A stretch of 64,000 bases of DNA from Romboutsia faecis (GTDB lineage: Bacteria > Bacillota > Clostridia > Peptostreptococcales > Peptostreptococcaceae), in NCBI RefSeq assembly GCF_014323405.1, contig NZ_JACRWE010000006.1:62001-126000 (forward strand). Reading direction: 5' to 3'. Shown in pieces: positions 42,481 through 50,549 of the stretch. A program made the translations under genes and the position numbers. The notes beneath the pieces were generated by a model. It was given only the letters and a program-made list of their open reading frames with translations, was not told the DNA's origin and made no database searches. Numbering within the stretch: position 1 is the first letter of the stretch; the number at the start of each line of letters is the position of its first letter.

Positions 42481-44034
42481 ATGAAAATAAGTGAAGAAAT
42501 TATAGCAAGAAAGCTTCATGAAAAATATATTTTTAAAGAATTTGGTTCTCTTTCAACAAATTTGATACTTGAAAGACCTGTATTTTTTAAAGATGAATAT
42601 TGTATTTTAAATAATAAAGTATGCATTATGTATAGTGATTATATCCCCTTAAAAAGTATCGATTTAAAATCATCATTAATATTAAGCATCGGACCTATTG
42701 ATAAAGACAAATTATACTCATCAAACACATTGTTGGAATTTACTAAAGATACTTGTCCTTTTGAACTTTTTAATTATATACAAGAAATTTTTGATACTTA
42801 TGATGAATGGGAAAATAAACTTCAACAAATTTTAAATGACAATAACTCAATAAAAGATATGGTAGATTGTAGCTTTAATATTTTCAATAATCCAATGATA
42901 ATATGTACCTCAGACTTCCTTTTAATTTCTTACTCAAGTATAATTGATGAAGATCCTAATTTAGAGCATATTGCTGACCCTGATAAAATTTATGAAAATA
43001 GCAATATACTTAAATTAGATTCTGAATTTAATTCTCATAGAGATACTGTTGGTGCATTTTATTATTATGACCATATTTCTGGTCTTATGATGCTGTGTAT
43101 AAACCTATTTGACCATAATCGTTTTACTCATCGTATAATAGTTAGCGAAGAATTTCATAGTTTTTATCCTAGCGATAAAAAACTTCTAGAATATTTTTCT
43201 AAATATATAGATCTTATGATTTCTAAAATAAGTATCCTTACACCTGACTTTAACTACACTTTAAACAATATAATATCTAGTATACTATCAGAAGACCTAG
43301 TTAACCCTACATTTATCAATCAAAGACTTGCTGAATTTTACTGGTTTTCTAATCATACCTATTTTTGTATAAACATAAAAATAGGTATCTTAGATATTCA
43401 AAACCTAACTGTTAACTCTATATGTAAGCAAATAGAGTCAATTATTCCTAACTCCTGTTCACTATTTTTTAATGATGATATTGCAGTATTTGTTAATCTA
43501 ACAAAATTTGGTGGTGATATAAAAGATGTTATGAGCAAACTAGTTGTATTTCTTAGAGATAGTTACTTAAAAGCTGGTGTTAGTAATAGTTTTGTTGGGC
43601 TATCAGAGTTAAAATATAACTACATTCAAGCTTGCATCTCATTAGATATTGGAAGACGATATAAACCATATCAATGGATTTACCACTTTGAAGATGTAGC
43701 ACTTTCTTATCTTATGGAATGTTGTACTAAAGACCTTCCTCCTCATATTATCTGTTCACAAAAAATATTACTATTAAAAAATCATGATAAAGAACATGAT
43801 ACCGAATACTACAAAACACTAAAAATTTATTTAGAAAATAATTTAAATGCAGTAAAATCATCTAAGCTTCTTTTCATTCATCGAAGCACTTTTTTATATA
43901 GATTACAAAAAATAAAAGAACTTATAAATATTAATTTTGATGATTTTCAGAACATACTTTATCTTTGTATTTCATTTAATATTTTAGATAAATCTGAAGA
44001 AAATAAATTAAAAACTATAGATTATTACGAATAG
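42481..44034 (+). CDS. PucR/CdaR-type transcriptional regulator
   Basis: The 517-residue protein has a variable N-terminal sensory half, a GGDEF-like degenerate middle (HTYFCINIKIGILDIQNLTV, LKAGVSNSFVGLSELKYNYIQACISLDIG) and a C-terminal PucR helix-turn-helix (LKIYLENNLNAVKSSKLLFI, HRSTFLYRLQKI). Such regulators activate genes for use of a substrate. It diverges from the corrinoid operon and is a likely local activator. A related gene lies at 47790. GGAGG is 6 nt before ATG. Confidence 0.9.
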   Translation: MKISEEIIARKLHEKYIFKEFGSLSTNLILERPVFFKDEYCILNNKVCIMYSDYIPLKSIDLKSSLILSIGPIDKDKLYSSNTLLEFTKDTCPFELFNYIQEIFDTYDEWENKLQQILNDNNSIKDMVDCSFNIFNNPMIICTSDFLLISYSSIIDEDPNLEHIADPDKIYENSNILKLDSEFNSHRDTVGAFYYYDHISGLMMLCINLFDHNRFTHRIIVSEEFHSFYPSDKKLLEYFSKYIDLMISKISILTPDFNYTLNNIISSILSEDLVNPTFINQRLAEFYWFSNHTYFCINIKIGILDIQNLTVNSICKQIESIIPNSCSLFFNDDIAVFVNLTKFGGDIKDVMSKLVVFLRDSYLKAGVSNSFVGLSELKYNYIQACISLDIGRRYKPYQWIYHFEDVALSYLMECCTKDLPPHIICSQKILLLKNHDKEHDTEYYKTLKIYLENNLNAVKSSKLLFIHRSTFLYRLQKIKELININFDDFQNILYLCISFNILDKSEENKLKTIDYYE

Positions 44035-44068
44035 TAGATATTTAATAAAATGATAAAGCATTAAAATT

Positions 44069-44107
44069 AAAGTAAGAGTGAACTAAATTAAAGTTCACTC
44101 TTACTTT
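44069..44107. terminator. Bidirectional terminator between PucR and methyltransferase genes
   Basis: AAAGTAAGAGTGAACT (44069-44084) and AGTTCACTCTTACTTT (44092-44107) are perfect 16-bp arms with T or A tracts on both sides. Confidence 0.9.
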
Positions 44108-44128
44108 ATCAAAATTAATTATTTAATT

Positions 44129-45118
44129 TTATTTTATTGGGAAGTATTTTTTATTTAGCTTATTAATTTCATCCATAATAATATCATTTACACCTGGGAA
44201 TATACTACCTTCTCCACCATATGTCAAACATGGTATGAACATTCCTCCTTCAGAATATGCTTCACATGCACGTTGAACTTCTTTTCTTACTGTATCTTCA
44301 TCTATATCTTTTTTATCTACAACAGAGGCATCTATACCACCCATTAAAGTTAATTTATAATTTGTATCTTTTTTAATTTGTTGAATATCATTTTCTGGTA
44401 AAACTCCTTGCCAGATATCAATACCTATATCTACCATATCCTTGACTATAGGCTGACAATAGCTGTCTGCATGATGCATTGCAATAATATTATGTTCCTT
44501 CATATATCCATATATTCTACGATATGGCTCTTTGAAAAACTCTCTCCAAGTATCAGGTTTCATAAAAAGATTTGTTTTTGCTCCCCAATCATCATGGAAC
44601 ATAATAACATCTGGTTTAAGATTTTCTATTAATAATTTTAAATAAATTAGTTTATATTCTGCTATATATTCAATAAGTTCATGCATATCTTCTGGTTCCA
44701 TTAACAGGTTAACTAATGTATCTTAAAATCCCATTAGATAATGGCATTGTTCAAAAAGCCCTGTAGCCATCAACGCCATTACATATTTTCCATCTTCACG
44801 AATTTTTCTTGCTTCTTCTTTTACTGTATTCCAATCATATTCAAAATTTTCTATATCAGGAGCTTTAACATATTTTCTCCATTCTGTAATATCAGGACAT
44901 ACTTTTGTTTCATCATTTATCATTGGCATAGCTCCAGGTTCATTTTCTCCCCAAAATATTGTTACTCCCCATGGGTCTTTTACAGTTTTACCTGGAATTG
45001 CTGTAAGTACTTTTTGAAATATTGGGTCAATCACCATTCTAAATGGTTCCCATTCATTTACAAAAGCTTTAGGATTCCCATTTTTTAATGTTTCTATTAC
45101 ACTTTCTCTCAAATCCAT
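44129..45118 (-). pseudogene. Uroporphyrinogen-decarboxylase-family methyltransferase interrupted by one TAA
   Basis: Two frames, 45118-44723 (131 codons) and 44701-44129, are in the same register and joined through one TAA at 44725-44723, after HYLMGF and before DTLVNLLMEPED. Read through it gives about 329 residues, full length for the family, with no other defect: WGVTIFWGENEPGAMPM, HDDWGAKTNLFMKPDTW, the metal-ligand-like MHHADSYCQ, and CLTYGGEGSIFPG. The expected residue is probably Glu (GAA). The stop is ochre, so the UAG/pyrrolysine explanation known for MtmB, MtbB and MttB does not apply, and those are other families. It lies 28 nt after the MFS gene. Confidence 0.85.
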
Positions 45119-45145
45119 CTATACACTCCCCCTTAAAATCAAGAC

Positions 45146-46345
45146 TTATTTCCCTTCTTCAACTTCTTTTTGCTTTGGTATTGGATTAACTACAAGGAAT
45201 ATTACTGCAGCTACTGCAAATATTATAAATTCAAGTACAATAGGCATAAATACTCCATCTCCAGTTATACCTTGAATAGCCATTACCCAGTATGTTGATA
45301 CAAAACTTCCAAAATTCATAATTGCAGTTGCTAATGATATTGCAAAGGTATTTTGTGATGGCGTTGTCATCATACCTAGTATCATAAATATTGCAGGCAT
45401 ACATATTGAGAATCCTAAACCTAAAAGAGTAGTTCCTGCCATCATTACAAAAGTACTTTTAGCTATGACTATAAGACCAACCCCCATAGCCATTATTGTA
45501 CAAGCTACAGCAATGACAAATCTTTTAGTTATCTGGAATACCTTACCAAATATTGCTCCACCTATCATTCCACCAACTGTGAATAATGATAATACTGTTG
45601 CAGCCACAGTTGCATCTCCAAGGCCTCTGTTTACAAGTAATGTTGACATATTCATCATTGTAGGATAGTTTAAAATGTTAATCACACCAAATAATATACA
45701 AATAACCCATACTCCAACACCAAGTTTTTCTTTTTTTCCACTCTTAATATCTACACTTGGTTCTTCAATCTTCTTAGGCTCTGGTAAGAAGAAAAGTATT
45801 ATTAAAAATGATATAATTCCAAGTGCATGACCTAAAAAACAGTAACTCCAGTTTATCCCTGCTAATGTTCCTCCTAGCATCTGAAGAACAACTCCACCTA
45901 AATTAGTTACAACAGTACCTATACCAACTAGATTTGCTCTTTTTTGCCCTTCATATAATCCAAATATTATTGCATTTCCTAAAGGAGCTATTATACCTAA
46001 GGCTATTCCTAATACAGCTCTTGAAATTAATACTAATGTAAATGTGCTATTTATAAATGCTGGCGCACATCCTGAAATTATAAATAATAATACACCAATT
46101 AAAGCTAAAGTTTTGTATTTAACCTTTTTACCTGCTACAGCACCAGTGATAAGAGATGCTGGTAATAATGTCAATGTTGGCAATGTAGAAATATAAATTA
46201 TTGTTGTGTAAGGTACATTTGGATAAGCTTCTGCTATATTCTGTATTGCTGGCGTTATAGTACCTACACCCATTGCTAGCAAAAATATTGACATAATAGC
46301 AGCTGTTGCCATAAAGCCTGTTTTATCTTGGCTATGTTGTTTCAT
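45146..46345 (-). CDS. Major facilitator superfamily transporter
   Basis: The 399-residue protein has about 12 membrane spans with a central cytoplasmic loop (EPKKIEEPSVDIKSGKKEKLG). The cytoplasmic loop 2-3 motif is GAVAGKKVKYKTL, and the loop 8-9 equivalent is GGAIFGKVFQITKRFV. It probably imports the methylated substrate of the nearby methyltransferases, since it is cotranscribed with one of them and has the conserved module 67 bp upstream. Substrate and direction are inferred from context only. Confidence 0.88.
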   Translation of the reverse strand: MKQHSQDKTGFMATAAIMSIFLLAMGVGTITPAIQNIAEAYPNVPYTTIIYISTLPTLTLLPASLITGAVAGKKVKYKTLALIGVLLFIISGCAPAFINSTFTLVLISRAVLGIALGIIAPLGNAIIFGLYEGQKRANLVGIGTVVTNLGGVVLQMLGGTLAGINWSYCFLGHALGIISFLIILFFLPEPKKIEEPSVDIKSGKKEKLGVGVWVICILFGVINILNYPTMMNMSTLLVNRGLGDATVAATVLSLFTVGGMIGGAIFGKVFQITKRFVIAVACTIMAMGVGLIVIAKSTFVMMAGTTLLGLGFSICMPAIFMILGMMTTPSQNTFAISLATAIMNFGSFVSTYWVMAIQGITGDGVFMPIVLEFIIFAVAAVIFLVVNPIPKQKEVEEGK

Positions 46346-46411
46346 GCTTATACCTCCTATTTTTTATATAATTCTTCTTATATAATTAATAATATTTATC
46401 TATAACAGTAA

Positions 46412-46464
46412 TTTCTACGGTATGTAAGTACGAAAAAATATTAATTTAGACTTACTTTTTCGTA
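46412..46464. promoter_or_regulatory. Conserved regulatory module, copy A (upstream of MFS gene)
   Basis: TTTCTACGGTATG (46412-46424), then TACGAAAAA at 46429 and its inverse TTTTTCGTA ending at 46464. The 13-mer, the position of the left arm (+17) and the end of the right arm (+52) are the same as in copy B at 47613-47665. Likely binding site of a PucR-type regulator of this cluster. Confidence 0.6.
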
Positions 46465-46483
46465 TCACATAACTAACAAATTA

Positions 46484-47533
46484 TTAATTTTCTCTAAGAT
46501 AGAAGTTTAAGGAATAATTGTATAATTCATCTAAGCAAACTTTTAATACTTCAGGCGGTGCAAAAATTTGTGCCATAGCTCTACCTCCTTTAGCATATTT
46601 ATCAACAAAGTCTCTAATTATTTGTCTAGCTCCTTCTTCTGTAATATTTGGATCATCTAATCCTTCTACTACAAAGCAAAAACTTATTTCAGACCCATAT
46701 TTATTTTTTAGCATATCTGAATCGTTAATTGATTGAGGAGTCCATAAATCTATGCCCATTTCTTTAAAAAAAGGTACATACTGCTGATTCAACCCACAAG
46801 AATGAAGTTCAATAAATTTTCCTTGGCTCTTAATATAGTCCATTACTCTTTTGGCAGATGGATAAATCATTTCTTTAAACATTTCATTTGAAAAAAATCC
46901 TGCACGTTGTGTCCCCCAATCATCTCCATATATTACGAAATCTATAGGCTCATAATATTTAAATATTTTACTAAGTAATTTTATTTTATAATCCGCCATA
47001 GCTTCAAAGAATTCTAAAACATATTCTGGATCTTCAATCATAGCTGCCAATGCATCTTCAAAAGGCATAAGTTCATGTAATCTCTCGAATATACCTTCAG
47101 TAAGATGAAATACATGCATCCTATCATTATCATATCTGGATGTTTGTATAGCTGCATCAGACTCCCAATCTATAGAATCTAAATCTGGAAATATTACTTC
47201 TTCCTTCCATTTTGTAATATCACTTAAGGTTCTTGTTCCAGGCTTAACCATCATCCCACCAGCAACTTCTACCCATACCCATTCAACACCAAACCAATCA
47301 AATCCATCATACTCATATTTTGGATGTTCTAATACCTCATCTGACCAACAATAATCAACTTCATACAGCCATGCCGGCATCCACATTGGTTTTTCTCCTG
47401 CAAATACTCTTCTTAAGTTTTCCTTAGGACTTATTGGTCTTCCTAAGATTGGTTCTTTTATTTGTTGCATCATATAACCAAATGAATTAGGACGTTGTCT
47501 TGATGAAATTGATTTATTTTTCTTAGTTTTCAT
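46484..47533 (-). CDS. Uroporphyrinogen-decarboxylase-family corrinoid methyltransferase (methyltransferase I type)
   Basis: The 349-residue protein has the URO-D fold with features of corrinoid methyltransferases: RVFAGEKPMWMPAW, WFGVEWVWVEVAGGMMVKPGTRTLSDI, YGDDWGTQRAGFFSNEMFKEMIYP and ELHSCGLNQQYVPFF, where His and Cys of HSCG are expected zinc ligands. In acetogens such proteins demethylate methoxy-aromatics and pass the methyl group to a corrinoid protein. It resembles the 49318 protein more than the interrupted one. Confidence 0.88.
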   Translation of the reverse strand: MKTKKNKSISSRQRPNSFGYMMQQIKEPILGRPISPKENLRRVFAGEKPMWMPAWLYEVDYCWSDEVLEHPKYEYDGFDWFGVEWVWVEVAGGMMVKPGTRTLSDITKWKEEVIFPDLDSIDWESDAAIQTSRYDNDRMHVFHLTEGIFERLHELMPFEDALAAMIEDPEYVLEFFEAMADYKIKLLSKIFKYYEPIDFVIYGDDWGTQRAGFFSNEMFKEMIYPSAKRVMDYIKSQGKFIELHSCGLNQQYVPFFKEMGIDLWTPQSINDSDMLKNKYGSEISFCFVVEGLDDPNITEEGARQIIRDFVDKYAKGGRAMAQIFAPPEVLKVCLDELYNYSLNFYLREN

Positions 47534-47612
47534 CTTATCACCCTTTCATATATCAAATAAATTTCACTCAATTTTTTCTTCTTATAAAAATGATAATTTT
47601 ATATAAATAAAT

Positions 47613-47665
47613 TTTCTACGGTATGAGAATACAAAAATAAATATAATTAGTGTCAACTTTTTGTA
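47613..47665. promoter_or_regulatory. Conserved regulatory module, copy B (between methyltransferase and PucR genes)
   Basis: TTTCTACGGTATG (47613-47625), then TACAAAAA at 47630 and inverse TTTTTGTA ending at 47665. Spacing is identical to copy A. It lies 80 bp upstream of the minus-strand methyltransferase gene and 125 bp before the plus-strand PucR gene, so it could serve both. Confidence 0.6.
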
Positions 47666-47789
47666 CTTAACAACTAATCATATTTATTGCCTCTAGTTTG
47701 ATAGATATGTTATATTTAAAATAACAAGAGTTTTATAATTACAATTTAAAATATTAATATAAGTTATAAATGAAAGTTGGTATAAAGAT

Positions 47790-49289
47790 ATGAAGCTTAG
47801 CATGTGGATGATAGCTAATCGATTAAATCAAATGGATTTAGAATTAAATATTAAAAAAGATGCTCCAATAATACTTAAAAGTGCTAGACGTGCGTATGCT
47901 ACTAATTGTGTTCATATTTTTCAATCTGGAAACGATGTTATATGCAATGGAGAAGGAGATTATATAAGAATAAAAGATATTAATATTTCTCAAGGATTTG
48001 AAATTGTTCAATCAATATTTGACTTTTATAATGACTGGTCTGATAATATATTAACTTTAGCTAGTAAACTCGATTTTCAATCACTAATTGATTTTTGTTG
48101 GTGTGCATTTAACAATCCTATTGTACTCATGGATGCAAATTGCAAAGTTTTAGCTATTAGCAATCAATATGATGAAAACGATGTGGATTCTGAATGGTCC
48201 CATCTAAAAAAATGTGGTTATAGCTCTATTAATGCAATTAGATATTTACGTGGCACATATACTTATACATCCACATTTTATGAACAAGGTGCTCAATATT
48301 TTAATTTTATCAATAAAGAGTTAGAAACTCCTTGCATTTCATCTTCACTATATAATAATGACATGTTTTGTGGTCGAATTAACATATTACAAAAAGACCG
48401 TCAGCTAAATAATGGTGATATTCAACTTTTAGATTATTTAGTTTCAATCATTACACCTTATATCAGCACTCTAGCTTTAAATAATGATTCACCTCCGATT
48501 TGTAATATATTTCTATCTATTATCAATAACGAAGAAATTGATTTAAAAGATTTACAAACTCAATTAGATTATATTGATTGGAAGGATAACGATAACTTTA
48601 GGGTTTGTATACTATCTCATAACTTAGATAAAATACCTAAATCATTGATATCTATGTATTGTGGGGTGATAGAAAGTAATTTAAGTTATAGTCACGCCTT
48701 TGTAAAAAATAAAAAGATTGTAATTATTTTTAATGAAAGAAAAACACCTTATTCAAATGCAATAGAAATTTTAAAAAATATTGCTATTGAAGCATATATG
48801 AAATTAAGTATTAGTCTACCTCTAAAAGATTTAAAAAATCTTGCTATATTTTATAATCAAGCATTATATGCCTTTAATTCATCTCAATCATACAATCCAT
48901 CTAGTTGTTTAATAAACTTTTATGACTATGCTATGGATTATATAATTGAATCAAGTTTTTCAATAAATATCCTTTATGCCTGTCATCCTGATGTTCTTAA
49001 TTTATGGCAAATTGATGAAAGATCCTCTGGTAATAAAATTGATACCCTATACTCATATCTAACTAATGAAAGATCTATAACTAATACAGCTCAAGAAATG
49101 TACCTTCATCGTAATACATTGATATATAGAATAAAAAAAATAATAGATTTATTAGAATACGATATTAATGATGTATATACCCGAGATTATATAATATTAT
49201 CTATTAAGGTTTTGAAACTATATCAAAATAAATATAAAGATAAATTAAATTTAGAAAAAACACAGAATTCATATTCTGTTGTTAAATAA
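47790..49289 (+). CDS. PucR/CdaR-type transcriptional regulator (second copy)
   Basis: The 499-residue protein shares the plan of the 42481 gene: variable N-terminal half, degenerate GGDEF-like part, and C-terminal helix-turn-helix (LYSYLTNERSITNTAQEMYL, HRNTLIYRIKKI). The ribosome binding site is weak (GAAAGTTGG). It is followed after 28 nt by a methyltransferase gene, likely as one transcript, and it diverges from another. Together with the conserved modules this makes it the best candidate for controlling the cluster. Confidence 0.88.
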   Translation: MKLSMWMIANRLNQMDLELNIKKDAPIILKSARRAYATNCVHIFQSGNDVICNGEGDYIRIKDINISQGFEIVQSIFDFYNDWSDNILTLASKLDFQSLIDFCWCAFNNPIVLMDANCKVLAISNQYDENDVDSEWSHLKKCGYSSINAIRYLRGTYTYTSTFYEQGAQYFNFINKELETPCISSSLYNNDMFCGRINILQKDRQLNNGDIQLLDYLVSIITPYISTLALNNDSPPICNIFLSIINNEEIDLKDLQTQLDYIDWKDNDNFRVCILSHNLDKIPKSLISMYCGVIESNLSYSHAFVKNKKIVIIFNERKTPYSNAIEILKNIAIEAYMKLSISLPLKDLKNLAIFYNQALYAFNSSQSYNPSSCLINFYDYAMDYIIESSFSINILYACHPDVLNLWQIDERSSGNKIDTLYSYLTNERSITNTAQEMYLHRNTLIYRIKKIIDLLEYDINDVYTRDYIILSIKVLKLYQNKYKDKLNLEKTQNSYSVVK

Positions 49290-49317
49290 AAATATTTAAT
49301 TAGGGGGAATAATTATA

Positions 49318-50376
49318 ATGAGTAAGTATCCATTTAATAAAGAAGAAGAATTAAAAGATGTAGGTACATATCCTCAAATTCCTGGAATTTATGGTATGCC
49401 AAGTTTTCCATCTAGAAAATTTAATACTCCTATTACTCCAAAAGAAAATGTACTTAGAATGTGTAGAAAAGAAAAACCTCTTTGGCTTCCAAATATAGCA
49501 AATGATATAAATATAATTCAGCCTTTAGTAATGCCTGATGCCTTAGCTAGATGGAAAGGTGGTGTAGACTGGTTTGGCATTGAGTGGGAATATGAACCAC
49601 AAACTAATGCTGCTATGGTTAAGCCTGGTACTAGAAGACTTAGCGACATAACTGAATGGGAAAATGAACTAGTCTTTCCTGATCTAAATGAAATAGACTG
49701 GCAAAAAGACTATGATGATAATTATAAAGATGTTCTTAGTCCAAATCGTGCTACTATGTTTGTTATAGTTAATGGATTATTTGAGCGTACTGCAGACTTA
49801 ACTAGCTTTGAAGATACTTTCTGCTATTTACTAGAGGAACCAGAAGCACTTCATGCTTTTTATGATAAATTAGTTGACTGGCATTTGGAATTATTCAAAA
49901 TTGCTAAAGATATTTATGGAGCTGATATAATAACATTCCATGATGATATGGGTACACAAAGAAGTTCATTCTTCTCTCCTGACACATTTAAAGAAATTAT
50001 GCTACCTCATTACAAAAAATTAAATAATGAAGCTCATAAAATGGGACTTTACGTAAACTTCCACTCTTGTGGTAGTGTTGCAAACCAAGTTGAAAACTTC
50101 TGTGAAGCTGGATTCGATTTTTGGGAAGGTCAGGACGCTTGTAATGATAAGTCTACCTTGATGGAACAATATGGTGATAAACTAGGTCAAGTAAGCATGT
50201 TTATGCCTGAGCCTACACTTTCAGATGATGAATTGATAGAAGCCATAAAAGAAAAACTTAATACAGTAGGAAAAACTGGACGATATATAACTTGGTTTAG
50301 CGATTTAAATCCTAACCGTAAGATTAATGGAGATGAATTAATTTATACTCTAAGTCGTGAGATGTATAGCAAATAA
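49318..50376 (+). CDS. Uroporphyrinogen-decarboxylase-family corrinoid methyltransferase
   Basis: The 352-residue protein parallels the 46484 protein: LRMCRKEKPLWLPN, GGVDWFGIEWEYEPQTNAAMVKPGTRRL, FHDDMGTQRSSFFSPDTFKEIMLPHY and NFHSCGSVANQVENF with the HSCG zinc-ligand motif. The N-terminal 40 residues (YPQIPGIYGMPSFPSRKF) are also shared in style. It probably demethylates a related substrate. GGGGGAAT lies 8 nt before ATG. Confidence 0.88.
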   Translation: MSKYPFNKEEELKDVGTYPQIPGIYGMPSFPSRKFNTPITPKENVLRMCRKEKPLWLPNIANDINIIQPLVMPDALARWKGGVDWFGIEWEYEPQTNAAMVKPGTRRLSDITEWENELVFPDLNEIDWQKDYDDNYKDVLSPNRATMFVIVNGLFERTADLTSFEDTFCYLLEEPEALHAFYDKLVDWHLELFKIAKDIYGADIITFHDDMGTQRSSFFSPDTFKEIMLPHYKKLNNEAHKMGLYVNFHSCGSVANQVENFCEAGFDFWEGQDACNDKSTLMEQYGDKLGQVSMFMPEPTLSDDELIEAIKEKLNTVGKTGRYITWFSDLNPNRKINGDELIYTLSREMYSK

Positions 50377-50394
50377 GTATTAAATTTATATAAT

Positions 50395-50439
50395 ACAAAA
50401 GGAGTAATAGTTTAGTATATAAACTATTACTCCTTTTGT
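50395..50439. terminator. Bidirectional terminator at the end of the methyltransferase cluster
   Basis: Arms 50395-50414 and 50420-50439 are perfect complements of 20 bp (ACAAAAGGAGTAATAGTTTA and inverse) around GTATA. Confidence 0.92.
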
Positions 50440-50549
50440 TTTAAATTAGTATATACAATTAAAAATAAACCTCTTATTGTTTATTCTTTTATATTTAATT
50501 AACTTTAATTTTTATCAAGTAAATAATTAATTAAGATTATTATATAACT

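Noticed and set aside
44723..44725. Stop codon as a pyrrolysine site
   Set aside because: The codon is TAA, not TAG, and the protein belongs to the uroporphyrinogen-decarboxylase family rather than MtmB, MtbB or MttB; no pyl gene is seen.
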